The notes under the pieces were generated by a model. That model was given only the letters and a program-made list of their open reading frames with translations. It did no database searches and was not told where the DNA came from. The translations under genes were made by a program, and so were the position numbers. A DNA stretch of 64,000 nucleotides from CAZJKE01 sp964555625 (GTDB lineage Bacteria; Planctomycetota; Phycisphaerae; Phycisphaerales; SM1A02). The stretch covers positions 1 through 64,000 of the forward strand of contig CAZKTE010000001.1 in NCBI GenBank assembly GCA_964555625.1, read 5' to 3'. Positions 8,934 to 16,628 of this stretch are shown here, piece after piece. Positions within the stretch are counted from its first letter, which is position 1. The number at the start of each line of letters is the position of its first letter.

Positions 8934-10424
8934 TCAATCCAGCAGTCCCGCGTTGCGCTCGATCATCTTGATCGGCGGCCACATCACGTAGTCGCCCCCG
9001 GGCGCGGCGCCGCTGTAGCGCCACCCACCGCCGTCCTCGTGGTCCCCTCCTACGCTGTAGAGGACGCACTGGCCCGGCTCGATCCATGCGCGGCCGAGGG
9101 GCGTGTCGATAGGCATGCGGTCGGTGATGCGGCGGTAGTGGAACGTGCCTACATCGGTGTCAAAGAGCATCCAGTCCCTGTCGGTTCGAAGTGCCAGCGG
9201 CTGGAAGTAGTCGGCATTGCTCGTCTTGGCCATGAACTGCGTGTAGGTCTTCTTCACGCTCGCCGGGTAGACGCCGTAGTGGTTTCGGTAGCCGCAGAGT
9301 GCCGCGGCCACCGCCGCGGCGTTGATCTCGGTCGCCAGGATGCTCCGCTGCTCGAAGAGCGCGTTGATGTCGCGGATCACCAGGATCACGGCCGCATACC
9401 GCACTGGGTTGGACCGCTCTAGCTCGCTGTCCATCTCGAGCATGGGGTGGAATGGCCGCAAGCGCCATCGCCGCCACCAGTCATCATAGATCCGCTCAAG
9501 ACGCTCCATCGAGGCCTCGAGGCCACCGTGGAGGTCTGCCACCCGCTCCCAGTGTCGCGCGGCTCCAAAGCGAGTCAATGGCTCGCGGTCAGCCTGGATG
9601 TCGGTGAGCACATCGCGGAACTGGCCGCCGTCGGCCAGGCCGGAGGCCGCGTCGAAGAGCCCATCGAGCACCGCCTCGGCCACGACCCGATCACCCTCGG
9701 GCATCAGCAGCCTCGTTGCGTCCACCCGCAGGAACGGGATATCCCGCGCGGCGAGCGTCGCGCAGCGGCGGGCAGGAATGCCCTCGCCGTAGGCGAAGAG
9801 CATGTCACGGAGGGTGTCGAGGGACTGTGAGAGCAGTTCTATGAAGACCAACTTCTCGTCGAGGAACTCGCGGTCGCAGAACTTGCGAAGAACCACCATC
9901 TCGGAGATTGCCAGACGCAGCGCGCGATCATGTTGCTCCTCTTCCAGCAGGCGGTAACACTCGGCCGTCGTCCACGCGCAGGCGCGCCGTACCTGGGTCA
10001 CGTAGCCGAAGTGGTAGACGTGGAGTTGGCCGTCGACACCGATCTCGGCGACGACATCCGTGGACCGATACGCGTCAGGAATGTCCTCGTGATCGGCTCC
10101 GTAGGGCAGGCCGATGATGACCTGGCCAGCCGCATCGATGATGGCCTCCTCCATGTGCTCGTTCTGCGACGCCCAATTGGACACAGCCTGCCAGCCGTCC
10201 ATGCCCGGCCAGATAGTCTCATGGCTGAAGTCGCCGCCGACCGGCCGCGGCGATTCTGTCATCTTGAGGCAGGCGTCGAAGAACCCCCGCCAGGCCGTGT
10301 GCGCCTGCTCTGCGTCCACCGACGCGGTTGCGTTGAGACGATCGAGGACCTCCGCTCGGCTGTCGGCGAAGGCCGATGCGACGAGGGTGATCACGCACAG
10401 GAATGGGGTCAGGCGCGCGGCCAT
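8934..10424 (-). CDS. Secreted protein of unknown function (496 aa)
   Basis: The family was not recognised. The N terminus (MAARLTPFLCVITLVASAFA) is a plain signal peptide with a likely cleavage after ASAFA, so the protein should be exported and soluble in the periplasm or outside. The rest is mixed alpha/beta, rich in Trp, Asp and Arg, with no transmembrane helix and no obvious catalytic motif. The C-terminal third contains stretches such as GYRNHYGVYPAS and WMLFDTDVGTFHYR. It recalls long planctomycete proteins in which a pseudopilin-like segment (GYRNHYGVYP) is followed by a display of measured values, but this is only an impression. The ATG at 10424 is preferred over 10577 because it gives the signal peptide and leaves room for the ald promoter. 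It is cotranscribed with trxB. Confidence 0.75.
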   Translation of the reverse strand: MAARLTPFLCVITLVASAFADSRAEVLDRLNATASVDAEQAHTAWRGFFDACLKMTESPRPVGGDFSHETIWPGMDGWQAVSNWASQNEHMEEAIIDAAGQVIIGLPYGADHEDIPDAYRSTDVVAEIGVDGQLHVYHFGYVTQVRRACAWTTAECYRLLEEEQHDRALRLAISEMVVLRKFCDREFLDEKLVFIELLSQSLDTLRDMLFAYGEGIPARRCATLAARDIPFLRVDATRLLMPEGDRVVAEAVLDGLFDAASGLADGGQFRDVLTDIQADREPLTRFGAARHWERVADLHGGLEASMERLERIYDDWWRRWRLRPFHPMLEMDSELERSNPVRYAAVILVIRDINALFEQRSILATEINAAAVAAALCGYRNHYGVYPASVKKTYTQFMAKTSNADYFQPLALRTDRDWMLFDTDVGTFHYRRITDRMPIDTPLGRAWIEPGQCVLYSVGGDHEDGGGWRYSGAAPGGDYVMWPPIKMIERNAGLLD

Positions 10425-10470
10425 GGGAAGGGCCGGCGAGTGTAGCAGAGGAGGAATCGCCGGTCCGAAC

Positions 10471-10493
10471 GCTGCCAGTGGCCCCCTGGCAGC
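10471..10493. promoter_or_regulatory. Perfect 8-bp dyad, candidate operator of the ald operon
   Basis: GCTGCCAG and CTGGCAGC form an exact inverted repeat around a 7-nt spacer. With the -10 TATCAT at 10502-10507, the -35 region would fall at about 10479-10484, in the centre of the dyad. A dimeric repressor bound here would block the promoter. The site also lies in the divergent gap, so it could affect the secreted-protein/trxB operon. No regulator gene is adjacent. Confidence 0.45.
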
Positions 10494-10501
10494 GGCGGCG
10501 A

Positions 10502-10507
10502 TATCAT
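10502..10507 (+). promoter_or_regulatory. Candidate -10 element (TATCAT) of ald
   Basis: TATCAT followed by CC occurs 38 nt before the ald ATG. The same 8-mer TATCATCC precedes tRNA-Glu and ppdK. Confidence 0.4.
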
Positions 10508-10545
10508 CCCTCGCACCCAGCGGGGGATAAGGGGAAGATGCGGGC

Positions 10546-11655
10546 ATGACGGTCGTCGGCGTACCAACCGAGGTCAAGAGTGACGAGTATCGCGTCGGGC
10601 TGCGTCCCGTCGGGGCCGAGGTCCTGTCGCGCTCCGGCCACGAGGTCCTCGTACAGTCCGGGGCCGGACTCGGCAGCGGCTACGACGACCAGCGTTATGT
10701 GGATGCCGGCGCCCGCATTGTCGGCACCGCCGAGGAGACCTGGGGGTCGGCCGACCTGATGGTGAAGGTCAAGGAACCCCAGCCGGCGGAAGTAGCCCTC
10801 ATCCGGCGCGACCAGACCGTCTTCACGTACTTCCACTTCGCCGCCGATCGCGAGTTGACCGTCGGCTGCCTACAGCAGGGCTGCATCTCGGCGGCATACG
10901 AGACGCTCACAGACGACGATGGGCACCTGCCCTTGCTGACACCGATGAGCGAGATCGCCGGCAAGCTCAGCGTTCAGGAGGGCGCCAAGTACCTGGAGCG
11001 ACCGCAAGGGGGCAGGGGCATCCTGCTTGGGGGCGTCCCCGGCGTGAGTGTCGGCAAGGTCCTGGTGCTCGGTGGCGGCGTCGTAGGTACGTGCGCTGCG
11101 CGCGTCGCGGCAGGCATGGGCGCAGATGTCGTGATGCTCGAGATCAGCATCGACCGCATGCGCGAGCTCGACGAGATCCTCCCGCCCAACATCCGAACCA
11201 TCTACAGCGATCCACACGCGATCAACGAGTACTTGGCCTGGTCGGACTTGGTCATCGGCGCGGTGCTGATCCCCGGCGCCAAGGCTCCGAACCTGGTGAC
11301 GCGCGAGAACCTGGCGATCATGAAGCCCGGCGCGGTGATCGTGGACGTGGCGATCGACCAGGGCGGTTGCGTGGAGACCGCCAAGGTGACCACCCACAGC
11401 AACCCGGTCTACGAGGTGGACGGCATCATGCACTATTGCGTGGGGAACATGCCCGGCGCGGTCGCGCGCACCAGCACGCAGGCATTGACCAATGCAACCC
11501 TCCCGTGGATCGAGCGGCTGGCCAACAGCGGCGCAGATGACCTTGCGAAGGACTCGCCGCACTTTGCAAACGCGATCAACACGAGTCGCGGATCGCCGAC
11601 CAACCGCCCCGTGGCCGAGGCGCACGACCTCGAGTACGAACCGCTGGCGGTCTGA
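10546..11655 (+). CDS. ald: Alanine dehydrogenase
   Basis: Ald (369 aa) oxidises L-alanine to pyruvate, ammonia and NADH, or the reverse. The whole family pattern is present: GVPTEVKSDEYRVGLRP at the N terminus, GAGLGSGYDD, VKVKEPQPAE with the substrate lysine, the HFAADREL region, the NAD-binding VLGGGVVGTCAARVAAGMGA, and the C-terminal MPGAVARTSTQALTNATLPW. The start is ATG with GGGGAAG upstream. It begins an operon: the desulfurase-like gene starts 3 nt after its stop. Together with the alanine/glycine symporter earlier in the window it fits use of alanine as a carbon and nitrogen source. A dyad over the promoter suggests regulation. Confidence 0.95.
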   Translation: MTVVGVPTEVKSDEYRVGLRPVGAEVLSRSGHEVLVQSGAGLGSGYDDQRYVDAGARIVGTAEETWGSADLMVKVKEPQPAEVALIRRDQTVFTYFHFAADRELTVGCLQQGCISAAYETLTDDDGHLPLLTPMSEIAGKLSVQEGAKYLERPQGGRGILLGGVPGVSVGKVLVLGGGVVGTCAARVAAGMGADVVMLEISIDRMRELDEILPPNIRTIYSDPHAINEYLAWSDLVIGAVLIPGAKAPNLVTRENLAIMKPGAVIVDVAIDQGGCVETAKVTTHSNPVYEVDGIMHYCVGNMPGAVARTSTQALTNATLPWIERLANSGADDLAKDSPHFANAINTSRGSPTNRPVAEAHDLEYEPLAV

Positions 11656-11658
11656 CGC

Positions 11659-12852
11659 ATGGGCGTCACCTACTTCGATAACGCGGCCACCAGCCACCCA
11701 AAGCCCGACTGCGTGCTCGAGGCCATCGTCGCATTCTGCGAGTCCTGCGGCGCAAGCCCGGGCCGCGGCGCCTACCGCGAGGCGATCGAGGCCTCGGATG
11801 TGCTGCGCGATGCCCGCAGCAGCGTCGCTGAGCTCGCCGGGGCGGGCGTCGACGACCACGTCATATTCACGCTCAACTGCAGCGATTCGCTCAACCTCGC
11901 CATCGTCGGGACGGCCAATTACTGGGCTCGACGCGGCGAGGCGGTTCATGTGGTCACTACCGCAATGGACCACAACAGCGTGCTGCGGCCGCTGCGCGAG
12001 TTGGCAGGGTCGGGAGTCACCACCACGATCGTGGCCGCCGACGCTGCGGGCGTGGTCGATCCGGGCGACATCGCCGCGGCAATCGATTCCAAGACGCGTC
12101 TCGTGGCCGTCGCCCATGGCTCCAACGTCTGTGGAAGCGTCCAGGACGTGGCAGCCATCGCCGCAGCGTGCCGCAGTCGCGGCGTGCCGCTGCTGGTGGA
12201 CGCGGCGCAGACCCTGGGCCACTGGCCCATCGACGTGTCGGCCATGGAGATCGACCTCCTGGCCTTCCCCGGTCACAAGGGGCTGCTTGGGCCACTTGGC
12301 ACCGGTGGCCTAGTGATGCGCAGCGGCAGCGAGGCGACCATCGCCCCCCTGCGCTGCGGCGGTACCGGCAGCGAGAGCGACGCTGATGTGCAGCCGCGGC
12401 GGCTGCCGGATCGCTATGAGCCCGGCTCCCACAACATGGTCGGCATCGCGGGCCTGGCCGCCTCGACTCGCTGGATCCTCGAGATCGGCGTCGACGCACT
12501 CCACGCGCGGCAGCAGGCGCTCATCGGTCTGGTCCTCGAACTCATCGGCCCCATCGCGGGAGTGCGCCTGGTAGGGCCGGTGGACGCGGCGCAGCGCGTT
12601 GGCGTCTTCTCGCTGGTCTTCGAGGGCCGCTGTCCGCTCGATGCGGCCCTCGCACTGGAGCATCTGGCGGGAATACGCTGCCGCGCAGGCCTGCATTGTG
12701 CTCCCCATGCGCACGGGGCACTGGGGACCGATACCATCGGCGGCACCGTGCGCTGCTCGCTTGGACCATTTCACGATCAACAGGACATTGAGCGACTCAT
12801 CGACGCCGTAGCGCGCGTCGCAAGCGGTCGCCTCGAAGAGGTGACGGCATGA
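11659..12852 (+). CDS. Cysteine desulfurase-like class V aminotransferase
   Basis: This 397-residue PLP enzyme resembles cysteine desulfurases, which release sulfur from cysteine and leave alanine. Visible residues: DNAATSHPKP at the start, His105 (MDHNSVLRP), the PLP-pairing Asp181 (DAAQT), PLP-lysine Lys207 (FPGHKGLLGP), and a cysteine in the active-site loop, Cys347 (AGLHCAPHAHG). The loop form GLHCAPxxH matches the small desulfurase family protein group rather than IscS itself. It lies between ald and gmhA with 3-4 nt junctions. The alanine it would release could go straight to Ald. No IscU scaffold gene is adjacent, although an Nfu protein is encoded at 26689. Substrate is inferred. Confidence 0.85.
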   Translation: MGVTYFDNAATSHPKPDCVLEAIVAFCESCGASPGRGAYREAIEASDVLRDARSSVAELAGAGVDDHVIFTLNCSDSLNLAIVGTANYWARRGEAVHVVTTAMDHNSVLRPLRELAGSGVTTTIVAADAAGVVDPGDIAAAIDSKTRLVAVAHGSNVCGSVQDVAAIAAACRSRGVPLLVDAAQTLGHWPIDVSAMEIDLLAFPGHKGLLGPLGTGGLVMRSGSEATIAPLRCGGTGSESDADVQPRRLPDRYEPGSHNMVGIAGLAASTRWILEIGVDALHARQQALIGLVLELIGPIAGVRLVGPVDAAQRVGVFSLVFEGRCPLDAALALEHLAGIRCRAGLHCAPHAHGALGTDTIGGTVRCSLGPFHDQQDIERLIDAVARVASGRLEEVTA

Positions 12853-13451
12853 GCGACGCGATCGGAGATCGGCTCGACTCGGCGATCGCGGCCATCGAGG
12901 CGCTGCGGGCCCAGAGCGACGCGCTCTTGGCCATGGGCGAGGCGATCATCGCCGGCTTCGAGGCCGGCGGCACACTGATGACCGCCGGGAACGGTGGTTC
13001 GGCGGTCAACGCGATGCATCTGGCCGAGGAACTGACCGGCCGCTTCCGCGAGGATCGCCCGGCGCTGCCCGCCATGGCGCTCTGCTGCGACGCGGCGGCG
13101 ATGACCTGCATTGCAAACGACTTCGGCTGGGATCAGGTCTTCTCCCGGCAGGTCGAGGCGCACGTGTCGCTCACCGAGGGTGACGCGCCCCAGAGCTGCG
13201 ACATGCTCCTGATCTGCACGACCAGCGGACACAGCGCAAACATCAACGAGGCGCTCATCGTCGCACGCGCCTGTGGCATGACCACGATGGGGCTCCTCGG
13301 TGGAGACGGCGGCGAGTCCCTGGCCCTCTGCGATCACGCCATCGTGCTGGCCGCTACCGACAGCGCTGCGATCCAGGACGGCCACCAGGCCGCCCTGCAC
13401 TGTCTCTGTGAGTTGATCGAGCGCTGGATCTGCGCTTCGGCCACGTCCTGA
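12849..13451 (+). CDS. gmhA: Phosphoheptose isomerase-like SIS protein
   Basis: GmhA (200 aa) converts sedoheptulose 7-phosphate to D-glycero-D-manno-heptose 7-phosphate, the first step to LPS heptose. The SIS fold shows GNGGSAVNAMHLAEELTGRF, with the metal-type His and Glu, then the conserved CIANDFGWDQVFSRQV and TSGHSANI, and the C-terminal IQDGHQAALHCLCELIE with the expected Gln and His. The ATG overlaps the stop of the desulfurase-like gene (ATGA), so it is translationally coupled. Other heptose genes were not found in this window. A related SIS protein such as DiaA would lack the metal residues, so GmhA is preferred. Confidence 0.85.
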   Translation: MSDAIGDRLDSAIAAIEALRAQSDALLAMGEAIIAGFEAGGTLMTAGNGGSAVNAMHLAEELTGRFREDRPALPAMALCCDAAAMTCIANDFGWDQVFSRQVEAHVSLTEGDAPQSCDMLLICTTSGHSANINEALIVARACGMTTMGLLGGDGGESLALCDHAIVLAATDSAAIQDGHQAALHCLCELIERWICASATS

Positions 13452-13454
13452 ACG

Positions 13455-14777
13455 TTATTCCCCGCCCTCGCCGCCGCCGTCGCCGCCATCGCGGGCACCG
13501 GTGAAGGTGTAGGGAGGCGGCAGGCCCGCCCGCCAGTCGTCGTTGGCCGTGAAACGCTCGACGATGCGGCGGCCCTCCTCCTCCGCGTCGGCCATCCAGC
13601 CCTCGGGCCTGTCGGCCGACAGGGAATCCATCCCCTCCTGCCAGGTGTCCTCCTTGCGCATGTAGAGCGTGCGCGTGGGGAAGGCGAACTCGACCTTGAG
13701 TTCTCCGGCGAGTCGGATGATGTCAAGCATCAATCGGTGCCGCTCGCGGAGTTCGGTCTGCCAGTCCGGGGCGGTCCAGAAGACATAGATCAGGACGTCG
13801 AGGCTCGAGCTGCCGAAGCCATGAAGCCAGACCTGGTAGTAGTCCTTGCGGGTGTAGGGGTGTGCCAGCAGCAGCGCACGGATGCCTTCGCAGAAGGAGG
13901 CGATGCGCTCCGGCGGCGTGTCGTAGCCGATCCCGATGGTCTCCTTCCACCGCCTGTATCGGCGGCGGCCATAGTTATCAACCTTGGTGGAGACGATCGT
14001 CGAGTTTGGCATCGTGACCATCGAGTCGTAGAAGGTTCGAATGCGCGTCGATCGCATCCCGACGCTCTCGACGGTGCCCTCGACGCCGCCGATGACGACC
14101 CAGTCGCCGATCTGAAAGGGACCATCGAGAATGACCGTCACCGAACCGAAGAAGTTCTCGATCGTGTCCTTGGCCGCAAACGCAAACCCCAGACCACCGA
14201 TGCCAAGGCCGGCAATCAGCGGAGTGAGTTCCACGTCGAGGCTGTCGGCAAGGTAGATGATGCCGAAGGCGATGATGAATGCCTTGAGCGTCTTGCGCAT
14301 CAGCGGCACGAGCAGATCGTCAAGCTTGTTCTCGGTGCGCGCGGCGCGATCCGCCAGGAGACCGCCAAGGAAGTCCGTGCCGCGGAATCCCGCCCAGATC
14401 ATCGCCAGGGTGATGAAGACGCGAATGGCAGATTCAACGATCGCCAGCGCCCCTGCGGGCAGCGCAAGCAGCGGCAGCAGCAGCAGCCAGGTTGCGCCGG
14501 CGGCGGCCACCCCTACCGGTCGTACCATCGGACGCACATGGGGTGCGGCCTCGCCCTCGCTGCTGCGGCGCGCAGTGACCGTCGCGACGACGGCGCGCAA
14601 CACGCTCCGGGCAATGAGATCCACCACCATCCCCGCGGCGATGACCACCAGCAGTCCGATCCACTGCCAGTAGGCCAAGCCCAGGAAGTCACCGAGCATC
14701 CAGGGCGAGAGCACGCCCTCGATCCAGACGGGAATGGCCGGGTCTGCTGAGGCGGCCAGCATGGACGATATCTGCAT
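13455..14777 (-). CDS. Mechanosensitive ion channel, MscS family
   Basis: This 440-residue channel should open under membrane tension to release solutes on osmotic downshock. It has about five membrane helices: near 33-55, 85-110, 113-133 and 163-180, then the pore-lining helix around LIAGLGIGGLGFAFAAKDT (187-205). After these comes the MscS beta domain (FQIGDWVVIGGVEGTVESVGMRST) and an alpha/beta C-terminal domain. It resembles the larger YbdG/YnaI type more than the small MscS. The C-terminal 25 residues are Gly/Glu/Asp-rich. A TAGCAT hexamer sits 6 nt before the ATG, so the mRNA may be leaderless. An alternative start 15 nt downstream is possible. Confidence 0.92.
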   Translation of the reverse strand: MQISSMLAASADPAIPVWIEGVLSPWMLGDFLGLAYWQWIGLLVVIAAGMVVDLIARSVLRAVVATVTARRSSEGEAAPHVRPMVRPVGVAAAGATWLLLLPLLALPAGALAIVESAIRVFITLAMIWAGFRGTDFLGGLLADRAARTENKLDDLLVPLMRKTLKAFIIAFGIIYLADSLDVELTPLIAGLGIGGLGFAFAAKDTIENFFGSVTVILDGPFQIGDWVVIGGVEGTVESVGMRSTRIRTFYDSMVTMPNSTIVSTKVDNYGRRRYRRWKETIGIGYDTPPERIASFCEGIRALLLAHPYTRKDYYQVWLHGFGSSSLDVLIYVFWTAPDWQTELRERHRLMLDIIRLAGELKVEFAFPTRTLYMRKEDTWQEGMDSLSADRPEGWMADAEEEGRRIVERFTANDDWRAGLPPPYTFTGARDGGDGGGEGGE

Positions 14778-14783
14778 GCGGAC

Positions 14784-14789
14784 ATGCTA
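14784..14789 (-). promoter_or_regulatory. Candidate -10 element (TAGCAT) for leaderless mscS
   Basis: On the minus strand TAGCAT ends 6 nt before the ATG at 14777. No Shine-Dalgarno is visible. Confidence 0.45.
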
Positions 14790-14941
14790 CGGCGACCCGC
14801 AGGGTTTCTCCAGTGTGACACTCAATTGCGCCATGCCCGCACAGTCCGACCTGAAAGTCGCCCCAGGTGTCGGCGGCATCTTCAGCCACCACCATGGCCA
14901 TGCCGACAAGGGACAAGCGGCGCCTGCGCGCCGGAACTGGA

Positions 14942-15658
14942 ATGTCACTGCACAGAGCCATCCTGATGGTCCTCGCCGCGGCGATCGCCACACCGGCGTC
15001 GGCGGATCTGATCCGTATCGACGAGGCTGGGTCATTCCTGATCAATCCCGTCTCCTTTCCCACCCTGCTGGGCAGCGACGCCCCACTGCTTCGCACTGAG
15101 GACCTCGCCACGCTCCATTGGAACCTCGCAAGCTGGGACATCGACACCGACGGCAAGGTGACGATCCTCGCCGCCGAGACCCAGGCCGGGCTCTCGATGC
15201 TCGTGCTGGTTGACCGGGAATTCGGCGGCGGCGACAGCGGTACCGACGGACTCCTGGGCATGACCACGACGGGCGCATCGAGCCTGTTGGCCTTCATCAA
15301 CGACGACACCGGCGATACCTGGACGCTCGTGCAGCCTCCCTTCGGATCGCAGGTTGTCGGCGCCACCCTGACCTGGGGATCGCTCGACAGCGGCGACGGC
15401 TTCGCCTGGGGCAATCTCGCACGCGGCGATGCCGTCTCCTTCCTCTTCGATGACCTGGCCGACGGTCAGGGAGGCCTCGATGAGGTGCCCTTCCAGTTCG
15501 TAGACTGGGACAACGATCTGGGCTGGTCCGTGGTCGCCACCTCGACCTTCAAGGTCACCGGCGACTACGCCTTCACCGGCACGGTCATTCCTGCACCACC
15601 GGCAGCAGCCCTGCTGCTGGCGGGTCTGCTGGCCGCCCGTCGTCGCCGACGCGCCTAG
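14942..15658 (+). CDS. Exported PEP-CTERM-like protein
   Basis: This 238-residue protein has an N-terminal signal peptide (MSLHRAILMVLAAAIATPASA) and a tripartite C-terminal tail: IPAPPAAALLLAGLLAA followed by RRRRRA. Such tails are recognised by exosortase-type enzymes. The body is rich in Asp, Gly, Thr and Trp and looks like an all-beta extracellular domain, with alternating strands such as VTILAAETQAGLSMLVLVD. No enzymatic motif is seen. The start at 14942 is chosen for the signal peptide, since the frame opens at 14867 with a non-signal sequence. No exosortase gene is in the window. The tail is one of the main clues to a Phycisphaerae-like host. Confidence 0.8.
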   Translation: MSLHRAILMVLAAAIATPASADLIRIDEAGSFLINPVSFPTLLGSDAPLLRTEDLATLHWNLASWDIDTDGKVTILAAETQAGLSMLVLVDREFGGGDSGTDGLLGMTTTGASSLLAFINDDTGDTWTLVQPPFGSQVVGATLTWGSLDSGDGFAWGNLARGDAVSFLFDDLADGQGGLDEVPFQFVDWDNDLGWSVVATSTFKVTGDYAFTGTVIPAPPAAALLLAGLLAARRRRRA

Positions 15659-15662
15659 CCCC

Positions 15663-15668
15663 TACCAT
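15663..15668 (+). promoter_or_regulatory. Candidate -10 element (TACCAT) for a leaderless mRNA
   Basis: TACCAT ends 7 nt before the ATG at 15676, just after the stop of the PEP-CTERM gene. No Shine-Dalgarno is present. Confidence 0.45.
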
Positions 15669-15675
15669 CCACTGC

Positions 15676-16614
15676 ATGAGCGACCCGGCGCCCTCGTCCT
15701 CGACGCGTGCAACCATCGGTGCGCTGCTGGTGCGCGTCATTGTCCCAGCCTGGATCATCACGGGCGCCGCCTTCAAGATCTCCGCCGCCACCCCGAAGCT
15801 GCTGCCACGATCCGTGCTGCAGGCGGGCGAGGCCATAGGCTTCAGCGACCACTTCCTGCTGCTGTCTCTTCTTGCCTCGATCGAGCTGGCTGCTGCAGCC
15901 GTCATGATCTGCATCGCCCGCCGAGCCCGCCTCGCTGCCATCTGCATGCTCGGCGTCTTCGTGCTGGTCCTGGTCATCGAGCTGATCAACGGCGCAAGCA
16001 GTTGTGGGTGCCTGGGCACCTTCTCGCCGCCGCCAGCGGCGATGCTCGCACTGGACCTTGCCCTGCTGGTGGGCGTGGTCTGCTGCGTGGCGCCGGTGGC
16101 CACGGGCAGTGCCGTCAAGGGCACCGCGATCGCCGTGGTCCTCGCCACTGTCGCGACGGTGGGCACCTTTGTCATCGTGGGCCAGAGCCGCCCCACCCAG
16201 AGAGATCTTCCGGCATCCTGGTACCCGCGCGATGTATCGGCGTGGATAGGCCAGTCCTTTGCGAGCATCGACCTGCATGGGTGGGTCGCATCGTGGCCTG
16301 CGGACATCACAACCGGCCAGCAGTATGTGATTTTCTACGGCCGCGCATGCGAGCACTGCGAGGCGCTGCTGTACAGCCATTTTGGTATGGGCGCGCGGGT
16401 GCCCACGACGCTCGTGGCGGTCCCGGAGACCGCAAATGGATTCCTGGAGGACGGGCAACTGGATCACCCATGCTTTGACTGCGCGGAGACGCGGTTGGTC
16501 TTCGGCGTCGACTGGATCATCACGACGCCGCTGGTCATTGCGCTGGAGGACGGCATCGTGCGCTGCGCGGTGGAAGGCGAGGACCCAGAGAGCCCTGCCT
16601 GTCTGCAGTGGTAG
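15676..16614 (+). CDS. MauE/DoxX-like membrane protein with C-terminal thioredoxin-like domain
   Basis: The protein (312 aa) has four to five membrane helices in its first 175 residues and then a soluble, probably periplasmic, domain. The membrane part resembles MauE: a first helix with AWIITGAAFKI and a later SSCGCLGTFSPP motif. The soluble part has a beta strand leading into a CxxC (YVIFYGRACEHCEALL) and more cysteines in HPCFDC, as in a thioredoxin fold. A MauE-type quinone-reducing membrane part joined to a thioredoxin-like domain would suit disulfide exchange in the periplasm. The substrate is unknown. It lies between a PEP-CTERM protein and a dipeptidase, with no methylamine genes. The join is inferred from motifs only. 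Confidence 0.7.
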   Translation: MSDPAPSSSTRATIGALLVRVIVPAWIITGAAFKISAATPKLLPRSVLQAGEAIGFSDHFLLLSLLASIELAAAAVMICIARRARLAAICMLGVFVLVLVIELINGASSCGCLGTFSPPPAAMLALDLALLVGVVCCVAPVATGSAVKGTAIAVVLATVATVGTFVIVGQSRPTQRDLPASWYPRDVSAWIGQSFASIDLHGWVASWPADITTGQQYVIFYGRACEHCEALLYSHFGMGARVPTTLVAVPETANGFLEDGQLDHPCFDCAETRLVFGVDWIITTPLVIALEDGIVRCAVEGEDPESPACLQW

Positions 16615-16628
16615 AGAAGGAGCAGATC

